Assembly (NCBI RefSeq): GCF_900105175.1
Contig: NZ_LT629771.1
Coordinates: 5,724,622-5,788,621 of the forward strand
Direction: 5' to 3'
Source of the DNA: Jiangella sp. DSM 45060
GTDB lineage: Bacteria > Actinomycetota > Actinomycetes > Jiangellales > Jiangellaceae
Length of the DNA: 64,000 nt
Below, piece after piece: positions 16,975 through 23,977 of this stretch; the stretch's first letter is position 1; the number at the start of each line of letters is the position of its first letter. Position numbers and translations under genes: made by a program. The notes beneath the pieces are model-generated. The model saw only the letters and a list, made by a program, of their open reading frames with translations, was not told the origin of the DNA and ran no database searches.

Positions 16975-17479
16975 CGTCACGCGGGTGGCGGTGCTGTCCG
17001 ACACGCACGCGCCGCGGTTCTGGAAGACGTGCCCGCCGGCGGTGGCGCGGCACCTCGGCGACGCCGACCTCATCCTGCACGCGGGCGACGTGTGCGTGCC
17101 GTCGGTGCTGGACGAGCTGGCGGCGTTCGCGCCGGTGCACGCGGTGCTCGGCAACAACGACGGCGCCGACGTCGCGGCGTGGGGCGCGGGCGTCCCGGAG
17201 GAGCTGCTGATCACCGTCGCCGGCGTGCGCGTCGCGATGCTGCACGACAGCGGTCCGGCCTCCGGGCGGTTGCCGCGGCTGCGGGCCCGCTTTCCCGACG
17301 CCGACCTCGTGGTGTTCGGCCACTCGCACATCCCGTGGAACGAGGAGTCCGGCGGCTTCCGCGTCTTCAACCCCGGCTCGCCGACGGACAAGCGCCGTCA
17401 GCCGCACGGCACCATCGGCCTGCTCTCGTTGAGCAGCGGCCGGGTCGTCTCGGCCGAGATCGTCCCCGTCATGCCCTAG
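16967..17479 (+). CDS. YfcE/MJ0936-type metallophosphoesterase
   Basis: The 170-residue protein is a compact calcineurin-like phosphodiesterase. Its motifs are VLSDTHAPRF (Asp, His), HAGDV (Asp), LGNNDG (Asn, the NxD variant of GNHD), LHDSG and FGHSHIPW (two His). All metal ligands are present. The family cleaves phosphodiesters with Mn2+ or similar metals; the natural substrate is unknown. It overlaps the methyltransferase gene by 8 bp and is followed after 9 bases by a membrane-protein gene, so a three-gene operon is likely. Confidence 0.9.
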   Translation: MADVTRVAVLSDTHAPRFWKTCPPAVARHLGDADLILHAGDVCVPSVLDELAAFAPVHAVLGNNDGADVAAWGAGVPEELLITVAGVRVAMLHDSGPASGRLPRLRARFPDADLVVFGHSHIPWNEESGGFRVFNPGSPTDKRRQPHGTIGLLSLSSGRVVSAEIVPVMP

Positions 17480-17488
17480 CCTGCTCGC

Positions 17489-18124
17489 GTGTTCGCTCCC
17501 GCGCCGCGGCGCCCGCTCGTCGTCCTGTCCGCCGTCGCCGCCGCGGGGTTGGCGCTCGGGGTGCTGACGGCGTACGCGCAGGGCTGGCTGCCCGACGAGA
17601 TCGGGTCGCTGGCGAACTCGAGCGGCGCGTGGACGGTGCTCGCGTTCGGCCTGGCGTGGTGGGCCGCCGCGGCCGGCCGGTCCGCGACGGCGGCGGCCGC
17701 CGGGGTGCTGGCGCTGCTCACCCTGCTGGCCGGGTACGTGATCGGCGCCGACCTGCGCGGCTTCCCGTCGTCGACGGCGCTGATGGTGTTCTGGGGCGCC
17801 GCCGCTGTCGTCGTCGGGCCGGTGATCGGTCTCGCGGCGGCGTGGGTGCGGTCCGGCCCGCCGGTGCGGGCGGCGCTCGGCGCGGGCGCCGTCGCCGGGG
17901 TTCTCGTCGGCGAGGGCGCCTACGGTTTGCGCTCCATCGCCGACACGACGTACCCGCCGTACTGGTGGGGCTCGATCGTCGCGGGCCTGGTGCTGCTCGT
18001 CGCCGTGATCGCGCGGCGGCGGCTGCCCGTCCGCGCCGCCGCCCTCACCGTCGTCGTCACCGCGGTGGTCGCCGCCGCCTTCGTCGTCATCTACAGCACC
18101 GACCTCATCTCCGTGCTGCCCTGA
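17489..18124 (+). CDS. DUF6518-type membrane protein
   Basis: The 211-residue product has about six transmembrane helices: near residues 10-30, 45-60, 64-88, 96-120, 125-145 and 160-205. It has short loops and a conserved-looking AYGLRSIADTTYPPYWWGSI segment before the last helices. This resembles the small actinobacterial DUF6518 family. No function is known. It starts with GTG nine bases after the phosphoesterase stop and is followed by a very long hairpin. Confidence 0.7.
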   Translation: MFAPAPRRPLVVLSAVAAAGLALGVLTAYAQGWLPDEIGSLANSSGAWTVLAFGLAWWAAAAGRSATAAAAGVLALLTLLAGYVIGADLRGFPSSTALMVFWGAAAVVVGPVIGLAAAWVRSGPPVRAALGAGAVAGVLVGEGAYGLRSIADTTYPPYWWGSIVAGLVLLVAVIARRRLPVRAAALTVVVTAVVAAAFVVIYSTDLISVLP

Positions 18125-18130
18125 GGTCGC

Positions 18131-18196
18131 CTTTGCAATGAGCACCTCTACGCATCACGGCCGAACGGGTGATGCGTGGAGGTGCTCATTGCAAAG
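18131..18196. terminator. 27-bp-stem hairpin
   Basis: Positions 18131-18157 and 18170-18196 are complementary over 27 bases with one mismatch, around a 12-base loop. The stem starts CTTTGCAATGAG, much less GC-rich than its surroundings. It lies between the membrane-protein stop and a remnant sigma gene on the opposite strand. It could end transcription from both sides. A stem this long is unusual for a simple terminator, so a transcribed structured RNA or the end of a small mobile element is an alternative. Confidence 0.6.
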
Positions 18197-18430
18197 CGAG
18201 GCCGAACAGCCCGAACACCCGCGGGTCCTGGAACACGACGGTGTGCGCGTAACGGTCGACGACGGCGCGAGCGTGCGGGTCGTCCGGGGTGGCCGCGACA
18301 GCCGACGCCGTCGGACCGGCCGCCGCCACACCGGCCCGGGCCCGCTGCATCGCGCTGTTGACCGACGCGACCGTGGTGTCCAGCATCGCCGCGACCAGCG
18401 CGAGCCGCAACCCCGTCCGCGCCTCGACGG
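18186..18430 (-). pseudogene. Remnant of an ECF sigma-factor gene (region 4 only)
   Basis: The frame encodes ADTVEARTGLRLALVAAMLDTTVASVNSAMQRARA in two blocks, the helix-turn-helix of sigma region 4 in SigJ/RpoE-like factors. It then continues to a C-terminus FQDPRVFGLFGL, as at the end of some such proteins. Region 2 and the start are absent; upstream lies the end of an MFS gene. The stop codon is inside the long hairpin. A truncated, probably non-functional remnant. Confidence 0.5.
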
Positions 18431-18473
18431 TGTCAGCCGGGTCTGCTCGCGGCGGGCCTCGGTGAGTGTGCTG

Positions 18474-19913
18474 TCACCGGGGTGTACCGGCGAGCGGCCG
18501 CGAACTCATCGGCGCTTCCGCCGCCGACTCCACGGATCGCCCGGTGCGGCCGTGCGGCAGCGCGAGAGCGGCCAGCGCGCCCAGGCCCACGACACCCGCG
18601 CCGACCAGCACCGCGACGACCGCGGCGTCCACGTACCCCGTCGGCGTGAGCTGCCCGCCGGCGCCGGTGAAGACCGCCGTCAGCACCGCGATGCCGAGCG
18701 CGACGCCGATCTCGCGCAGCGCCGAGTTGGTGCCGGACGCCTTGGCGTTGTCGTCGTCGCGGATGGTGGCGAGGACGGCGGTGGCGCTCGGCGCGATGAC
18801 CAGGCCCATGCCGACGCCGGCCAGCACGAACGCCCCGACGAGCCGGCCGTAGCCGACGGTCTCGGTCATGACCAGCGCGATCCAGGCCAGCGCCACGGAC
18901 ACGAAGACCAGGCCGGTGACGATCGGCAGCCGGGTGCCCAGGCGCGGCACCGCGAGCCCGGCCAGCGGCGCGACGACCATCGGCGCCATGGTCCACGGCA
19001 TCGTCAGCACGCCGGCCTCCAGCGGGCTGTACCCCTGCACGACCTGCAGGAACTGGATGAGGATGAAGATCGCCCCGAACACCCCGAAGCTGAACAGCAC
19101 GCCGACCACGTTGGCCGCGGAGAAGCCGCGGTCGCGGAACAGCCCGAGCGACAGCAGCGGGTCCCTCGTCCGCCGCTCCCACGCCACGAACAGCGCGAGC
19201 AGCACCACGCCGGAGGTGAGCGTCGCCACGATCTGCGCGCTCCCCCAGCCGACCGACTCGGCCCGGACGATGCCGTAGACCAGCGCGAGCAGCCCGGCGC
19301 TGGCCAGGCCGACGCCCACGAGGTCGATGCGGACCCGGCGGCCGAACGACTCGGGCAGCACCGCCAGCACCAACGGCAGCGACAGCACCCCGATCGGCAC
19401 GTTCAGCCAGAAGATCGCGTGCCAGCTCAGGCCCTCGACGACGGCACCGCCGACCAGCGGGCCGAGCGCGACGCCGAGACCCGTCACGCCGCCCCAGACG
19501 CCGATCGCCATCGGCCGCAGCCGCTGCGGCACCGATGTCGACAACAATGTCAGCGACAACGGCATCAGCGCCGCGGCGGCCGCGCCCTGCACCGCGCGGG
19601 CGGCGATCAGCTGCCACGGCTCGACGCTCACCGCGCACAGCGCCGACGCCACAGTGAACAGCGCCAGCCCGAGCGCGAACATCCGCCGCCGGCCGAACCG
19701 GTCACCGAGCGCGACGGCGACGAGGATCAGTCCCGCGAAGGCCAGCGTGTAAGCGTTGACGAACCACTGCAGTTCCTCGATGGACGCGTCGAACTCGCGC
19801 CGCAGGACGGGCAACGCGCTGGTCACGACCAGGTTGTCGAGCGCTGCCATGAACATCGGGACCGACGCCGCCAGGATGAGCAGCCAGGTCGGCCGGGCTC
19901 GCACGCCGTTCAT
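18474..19913 (-). CDS. MFS transporter, DHA2 (EmrB/QacA) type
   Basis: The 479-residue protein has 14 hydrophobic helices. The DHA2 features are the N-terminal MAALDNLVVTSALPVLRREF in helix 1, motif A in GDRFGRRRMFALG and the antiporter motif C region GGVTGLGVALGPLVGG. Such proteins export drugs in exchange for protons. It is divergent from a TetR gene, with two GTAATC-N4-GATNAC operators between them. That is the classic QacR-like arrangement, in which the pump is derepressed by its substrates. Confidence 0.92.
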   Translation of the reverse strand: MNGVRARPTWLLILAASVPMFMAALDNLVVTSALPVLRREFDASIEELQWFVNAYTLAFAGLILVAVALGDRFGRRRMFALGLALFTVASALCAVSVEPWQLIAARAVQGAAAAALMPLSLTLLSTSVPQRLRPMAIGVWGGVTGLGVALGPLVGGAVVEGLSWHAIFWLNVPIGVLSLPLVLAVLPESFGRRVRIDLVGVGLASAGLLALVYGIVRAESVGWGSAQIVATLTSGVVLLALFVAWERRTRDPLLSLGLFRDRGFSAANVVGVLFSFGVFGAIFILIQFLQVVQGYSPLEAGVLTMPWTMAPMVVAPLAGLAVPRLGTRLPIVTGLVFVSVALAWIALVMTETVGYGRLVGAFVLAGVGMGLVIAPSATAVLATIRDDDNAKASGTNSALREIGVALGIAVLTAVFTGAGGQLTPTGYVDAAVVAVLVGAGVVGLGALAALALPHGRTGRSVESAAEAPMSSRPLAGTPR

Positions 19914-19936
19914 CGCCGCACCTCTCGATCAGGGTT

Positions 19937-19978
19937 GTAATCCGTTGATTACTTGGACAGTAGTAATCGACTGATAAC
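19937..19978. promoter_or_regulatory. Two TetR operators
   Basis: GTAATC-CGTT-GATTAC at 19937-19952 is a perfect dyad. GTAATC-GACT-GATAAC at 19963-19978 repeats it with one mismatch, 26 bases further on. They lie between the divergent MFS and TetR starts; the second abuts the TetR ATG. Binding by the neighbouring TetR is inferred. Confidence 0.7.
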
Positions 19979-20566
19979 ATGTCAACCATGGAGACGAGGC
20001 AACGGCTCCCGGCGGCCGAACGGCGCGAGTCGATCCTGGCCGCGGCCAGCGCCGTGTTCGGCGAACGCGGCTACGCGGGCGCCACCACCGACCAGATCGC
20101 CACCGCCGCCGGCATCAGCCAGGCGTACGTCGTGCGCACGTTCGGCAGCAAGGAGACACTGTTCGTCGAGGTCGCCCGGCGGGCGGTCGACCGCATCGAG
20201 GCCGCGTTCCGGGCGGCCATCGCCGATGACGACGGCCGCCCGGTCCCCCAGCGACTCGGCCAGGCCTATATCGACCTCGTCGCCGACCGCGGCATCCTGC
20301 TGTCGCTGCTGCACATCTTCAGCCTCGGCAGCGACCCCGCCATCGGCCCGGCCGGGCGCGACGGATTCATGCAGATCTACCGACTGGTCCGCGACGAGGC
20401 CGGGCTCGCACCCGAAGAGGCGACCGACTTCCTCGCTCACGGCATGCTGATCAACACCGTGCTGGCGTTGCAGCTGCACGGCTCGGACGACCCCGACGCC
20501 GTCGAGCTGGTCACCCAGGTCTGCGGCGGGGACCTCGTCCACTTCCGCGCGCTCGCCGGCAACTGA
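19979..20566 (+). CDS. TetR-family repressor of the adjacent efflux pump
   Basis: The 195-residue protein has a typical N-terminal DNA-binding domain (residues about 14-60) with AAGISQAYVVRTFGSKETLF as the recognition region. The C-terminal ligand domain is TetR-like. The ATG at 19979 directly follows the second operator. A second in-frame ATG lies at 19988, and neither has a strong ribosome site, so a leaderless mRNA is possible. It is divergent from the DHA2 transporter, its probable target. The 3' side faces a damage-motif repeat. Confidence 0.9.
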   Translation: MSTMETRQRLPAAERRESILAAASAVFGERGYAGATTDQIATAAGISQAYVVRTFGSKETLFVEVARRAVDRIEAAFRAAIADDDGRPVPQRLGQAYIDLVADRGILLSLLHIFSLGSDPAIGPAGRDGFMQIYRLVRDEAGLAPEEATDFLAHGMLINTVLALQLHGSDDPDAVELVTQVCGGDLVHFRALAGN

Positions 20567-20649
20567 CCGCGTCGCCGGCTGCCCTGCGCCGCCGGCCGGC
20601 CGGCGCGGGCTGGCGGCGCGCCGCTTGCCGCTCCGATGGGCTACGTAGA

Positions 20650-20697
20650 CCCCTCCCGGCCCGGGTGGGGCCCACCCTACGGGCGGGCACCGACAAC
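20650..20697 (-). promoter_or_regulatory. Copy B of the repeat with a PafBC-type motif
   Basis: On the minus strand: TTGTCGGTG, an eight-base spacer starting CCCGC, then TAGGGT (20696 down to 20674). Next comes a GGGTGG/CCACCC hairpin and more G/C-rich sequence. It lies between the convergent TetR and LLM genes and points leftward, antisense to the TetR 3' end. Confidence 0.6.
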
Positions 20698-20769
20698 CTC
20701 GCGGCTGTCGACAACGTCGTCGCGCCGACAGCCAACGTCGTCGCGGCTATCGACAAGCGTCGCCGTGGG

Positions 20770-21642
20770 TCAGAGCTTCTCGACCTGCGGGATGACGTCG
20801 GCGCCGATGCGCTCGAGCGGGTCCAGCCGCGGCAGGGTCGGCACCGACCCGACGGCGACGTCGAAGCCGTGGTCGGCCAGCTGCCCGAGCTCGTCGATGA
20901 GCTGCTGGGTCCGCTCGCCGTTCTCGCCGACGTCGAGCACGTGGTAGACGGTCTTGGTGATGTCGTCGTAGTCGCGGCCGACGTCGTCGCAGTGGCGGCG
21001 GAGCACGTCGAGCTTGTGCAGGAGCTGCGGGCCCTGGAACAGGTTGCAGGAGTCGGCGTACTGCGCGACCAGCCGCAGCGTCTTCTTCTCGCCACCGCCT
21101 CCGATCATGATCGGCGGACGCGGACGGCTCAGGGCCTGCGGCGAGTTCAGCAGCCGCTCGGCCTGCGTGAACCGGCCCGCGAACGGCCCGTCGTCGTCGG
21201 ACCACATCTGCAGCAGGTAGTGCAGCGCCTCCTCGAGCCGCTCGAACCGCTCGGAGGTGGACGGGAACGGGAAGCCGAGGCCGCGGGACTCCTCCTCGTT
21301 CCAGCCGGCCCCGATGCCCAGGATCGCCCGCCCGCCGGACAGCACGTCCAGCGTGGTGACGGCCTTGGCGAGCAGGCCTGGCTCGCGGTAGTGGATGCCG
21401 GTGATGAGGGTGAGCAGCTTGGCCCGCTCGGTGTGTGCGGCCAGGAAGCCCAGCGTGGTGTAGGCCTCGAGCATGTCGTTCTCGGACGGGCCGACGCCGC
21501 GGATCTGGAAGAAGTGGTCCATGACGGCGACGTACTCGAACCCGGCCCGATCGGCGGTGCTGGCGACGGCCGCCAGCTCGCTGCCTAGTGCGGCGGGGCC
21601 GTTCGGCCAGGTGAAGTTGGGAATCTGCAGACCGACCTTCAT
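20770..21642 (-). CDS. LLM-class (F420-dependent type) oxidoreductase
   Basis: The 290-residue protein has the luciferase-like TIM-barrel features: an N-terminal strand VGLQIPNF, AGFEYVAVMDHFFQ, TLDVLSGGRAILGIGAGWNEEE and PPIMIGGGGEKKTLRLVAQYAD. This is the F420-dependent TIGR03560/LLM group. It presumably moves hydride from reduced F420 to an organic substrate that I cannot name. It is divergent from a TetR gene, with a perfect 10-bp inverted repeat between them, so it is probably repressed by that TetR. Confidence 0.9.
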   Translation of the reverse strand: MKVGLQIPNFTWPNGPAALGSELAAVASTADRAGFEYVAVMDHFFQIRGVGPSENDMLEAYTTLGFLAAHTERAKLLTLITGIHYREPGLLAKAVTTLDVLSGGRAILGIGAGWNEEESRGLGFPFPSTSERFERLEEALHYLLQMWSDDDGPFAGRFTQAERLLNSPQALSRPRPPIMIGGGGEKKTLRLVAQYADSCNLFQGPQLLHKLDVLRRHCDDVGRDYDDITKTVYHVLDVGENGERTQQLIDELGQLADHGFDVAVGSVPTLPRLDPLERIGADVIPQVEKL

Positions 21643-21687
21643 GGCGTGATGGTGTCCTTCGGAAGCGGTCGACTAAGGTGGAGGGGC

Positions 21688-21711
21688 CCCTCCGTATCAC
21701 CATACGGAGGG
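21688..21711. promoter_or_regulatory. TetR operator (10-bp perfect dyad)
   Basis: CCCTCCGTAT (21688-21697) and ATACGGAGGG (21702-21711) pair perfectly around a four-base centre. The site sits 38 bases before the TetR ATG and 45 before the LLM ATG. It is the most symmetrical operator candidate in the window. Confidence 0.75.
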
Positions 21712-21749
21712 TTGCCTCCGTTTGCAAGGCGCTCGAGTGAGGTGACGGC

Positions 21750-22343
21750 ATGACGAACGCGGACGGCGCGGCCCCCAATGGGCCGATCGACGTCTTCGCG
21801 CGGCGGCCGAAGCGCGCCGACGCCCGCCGCAACTACGAGAAGCTGCTCGCCGCCGCGCGCGAGGCGTACGCCGAGGCCGGCGTGTCCGCGTCGCTGGAAG
21901 ACATCGCCCGTCGGGCCGGCGTCGGCATCGGCACCCTCTACCGCCACTTCCCCACCCGGCAGGACCTCTTCGAGAGCGTCTACGTCGACGAGGTCGAGGC
22001 GCTGTGCCGCGCCGCCGACGAGCTCGCCGGCCTGCCGCCGTGGGCCGCGCTGGCCGGGTGGCTGCGCCGGTTCGTCAGCTACGCCGCCACGAAACGGGCC
22101 ATCGCCGAGGCGCTCAACCACGACTCCCCGGTCTTCGCGACCTGCCGCAAGGCCATCGGCGACGCCGGCCGGCCGCTGCTGCGCCGGGCCCAGGACTCCG
22201 GCGACGCCCGGCCCGACGCCTCCTTCGACGACGTGCTGCGCCTGGTCGGCGGCGTCACGATGTACCCGTTCGCCGATCCGGCCCAGCTGGAACGCGTCCT
22301 GACCATGGCGCTCGACGGCATCCGAGTGCGGCCGCCCGGCTGA
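21750..22343 (+). CDS. TetR-family repressor
   Basis: The 197-residue protein has the DNA-binding domain at residues about 25-72, with EDIARRAGVGIGTLYRHFPTR, a recognition region of the AcrR-like group, and a SbtR-type C-terminal ligand domain. The N-terminus carries a basic arm (RRPKRADARRN). It is divergent from the LLM oxidoreductase gene, with the 10-bp dyad between them. Start ATG at 21750; GAGGTGA upstream serves as ribosome site. Confidence 0.9.
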   Translation: MTNADGAAPNGPIDVFARRPKRADARRNYEKLLAAAREAYAEAGVSASLEDIARRAGVGIGTLYRHFPTRQDLFESVYVDEVEALCRAADELAGLPPWAALAGWLRRFVSYAATKRAIAEALNHDSPVFATCRKAIGDAGRPLLRRAQDSGDARPDASFDDVLRLVGGVTMYPFADPAQLERVLTMALDGIRVRPPG

Positions 22344-22374
22344 TCACCGCGCGACGCGGCCGGACCGCGCGCCG

Positions 22375-22767
22375 TCAGCGGGTGTCGTCGAGGAAGGCCC
22401 GGGCGACCTTCTTCGGCGCACGGTCCAGCCACGCCTCGACCACCAGCTCGGCCAGCTCGGGCTCGTCGATGCGCTCGAGCCGCACCAGGACCATGGGGTA
22501 TCCGTCGAAGTGCGGCGTGGTGAAGAAGACCTCCGGGTCGTCGGCGAGGATCGCCTCCTTGGCCCCGAGGTCGGGCACCCAGGCGCCGAGGATCGGCCCG
22601 TCCGGCGCGGCGTCGCCGAGCGCCTGGATGTCGGCCTTGCGCAACGGCCGCTCCCAGACGAAGGTCTTGTCGCGCACCCGCCAGCTGCGCAGGCCGTCGC
22701 GCCCGGCCTGCTCGCTCGCCTCGGGCAACGCCGTCGCGATGCGGGTGACGTCGTCCCAGTCGCACAT
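22375..22767 (-). CDS. MmcQ/YjbR family protein
   Basis: The 130-residue protein matches the MmcQ/YjbR (CyaY-like fold) family: an N-terminal helix with ATALPEASE, the strand WRVRDKTFVWE, PDLGAKEAIL, FFTTPHFDGYPMVLVRL and the C-terminal helix VEAWLDRAPKKVARAF. The family is thought to bind DNA or small ligands, but its role is unsettled. I start at ATG 22767 (MCDWDDV). The longer frame adds unrelated residues. A second family member lies at 41.9 kb. Confidence 0.85.
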   Translation of the reverse strand: MCDWDDVTRIATALPEASEQAGRDGLRSWRVRDKTFVWERPLRKADIQALGDAAPDGPILGAWVPDLGAKEAILADDPEVFFTTPHFDGYPMVLVRLERIDEPELAELVVEAWLDRAPKKVARAFLDDTR

Positions 22768-22814
22768 GTGATCAACGGTAGACCCGCGAGACCGGCGTTG
22801 GACAGGGCCGGCGG

Positions 22815-22997
22815 TCACTCGGACGCGACCTCACCGGGCGGTTGCCACGGCGGAAGCGCCCACGTCCAGGACGGCCTCGGCTCGGGCGGTCCGGGCCGGA
22901 CTCCCGGCGACAGCAGCACGGCCATCCGGCTGCCCCACTCGACGTCGCCGGTGAACGCCGCCCGGAACTCCGGATCGGCAGGCACGCGGCGCGGCAC
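22815..22997 (-). pseudogene. C-terminal remnant of a group II truncated globin
   Basis: A 60-codon frame encodes DPEFRAAFTGDVEWGSRMAV and ends PSWTWALPPWQPPGE. This resembles the last helices and Trp-rich tail of actinobacterial group II truncated-globin-like proteins. No haem-binding part remains, because the stop of the next gene on the same strand lies only about 10 bases upstream. It is probably a decayed fragment. Alternatively it is an unrelated small protein; I base the call on remembered family sequence. Confidence 0.45.
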
Positions 22998-23007
22998 GGC
23001 ATCGCGA

Positions 23008-23892
23008 TCACGCCGGCCGGGTGACCGCCGGCCGGATGCTCTCGATGATCCGGTCGAACGCCTCCTTCCCGTGCCCTTCCGCCTGCTGCCGGGCGAGCAG
23101 CTCCTGGATGGGCGCGACGAGGTCCGGCGCGATGCCCTGGTCGACGCTGGCCCGCACGATCACGTCCAGCGCGGCCTTGTTGAAGTCGACGCTCTGCACC
23201 TCGGTCGTGTAGTCGCCGCTGTCGATGAACGCGGCTGCGTACGGCAACGAGCCACTCACGGCGCGCAGCCAGTCCCCGGCCGACTCCGCGAACTCGGCGG
23301 CACTCACGCCCGCCGTCGCGACCATCGCCGCGCCGTGCAGGAAGCCGCCGAACATCGTGTACATGCCGGCCAGCAGCGCGAGGTCGTACAGCGACGCCAG
23401 CCCGGCGTCGGCGCCGAACCAGCGGCTGGCGCCGAGCAGGTCCAGCGCCGGCCGGTACCGCTGGAACGCGGCCTCGCCGCCGCTGTACAGGAACACCGAC
23501 GTCTCGGTGCCGATCATCGGCGGGGTGGCCATCATGCCGCTGTCGACGTAGTCGATGTGGTGCTCGGCGGCCCAGACGGCGAGCTCACGGGCTTGCCGCG
23601 GCGTGCCGGTGGTGAGCTGGACGACGGTGCGCCCGGCCAGGTCCGCGGCGATCGGCTCCAGCAGGTCGCGGGTGGCGGCGTAGTCGAGCACGCAGACCAA
23701 CACGAGCGGGCTGCTCGTGACGGCGTCCGCGACGGTGTCCGCGCGGGTCGCGCCCCGGGCGACGAGGTCGTCGGCGCGCGACGGGGTTCGGTTCCACACC
23801 GTGACGGGGTGGCCGGCCTCCAGCAGCACGCGGGCGATCTCCTGGCCCATCGCGCCGAGGCCGACGACGGTGACGGGGTGACGGTCGGTCAT
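23008..23892 (-). CDS. NAD(P)-dependent reductase of the 6PGDH / imine reductase type
   Basis: The 294-residue protein has an N-terminal Rossmann domain with VVGLGAMGQEIARVLLEAGH and the NADPH-type VWNRTPSRADDL. After about residue 165 comes a helical domain like those of beta-hydroxyacid dehydrogenases. The substrate motif is GMMATPPMIGTE rather than the DAPVSGG of hydroxyisobutyrate dehydrogenases, which places it near the imine reductases. The family reduces cyclic imines or oxidises hydroxyacids; the substrate is unknown. It is divergent from the SARP-type regulator. Confidence 0.87.
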   Translation of the reverse strand: MTDRHPVTVVGLGAMGQEIARVLLEAGHPVTVWNRTPSRADDLVARGATRADTVADAVTSSPLVLVCVLDYAATRDLLEPIAADLAGRTVVQLTTGTPRQARELAVWAAEHHIDYVDSGMMATPPMIGTETSVFLYSGGEAAFQRYRPALDLLGASRWFGADAGLASLYDLALLAGMYTMFGGFLHGAAMVATAGVSAAEFAESAGDWLRAVSGSLPYAAAFIDSGDYTTEVQSVDFNKAALDVIVRASVDQGIAPDLVAPIQELLARQQAEGHGKEAFDRIIESIRPAVTRPA

Positions 23893-23977
23893 GGTCGTCC
23901 TTTCGTGGTTCGGTTGCGACGAGCCTGCGCGGGGCCGCTTTCGAAACGCTCACGGCCGGCTCGGCTAGCGTGAGGAC

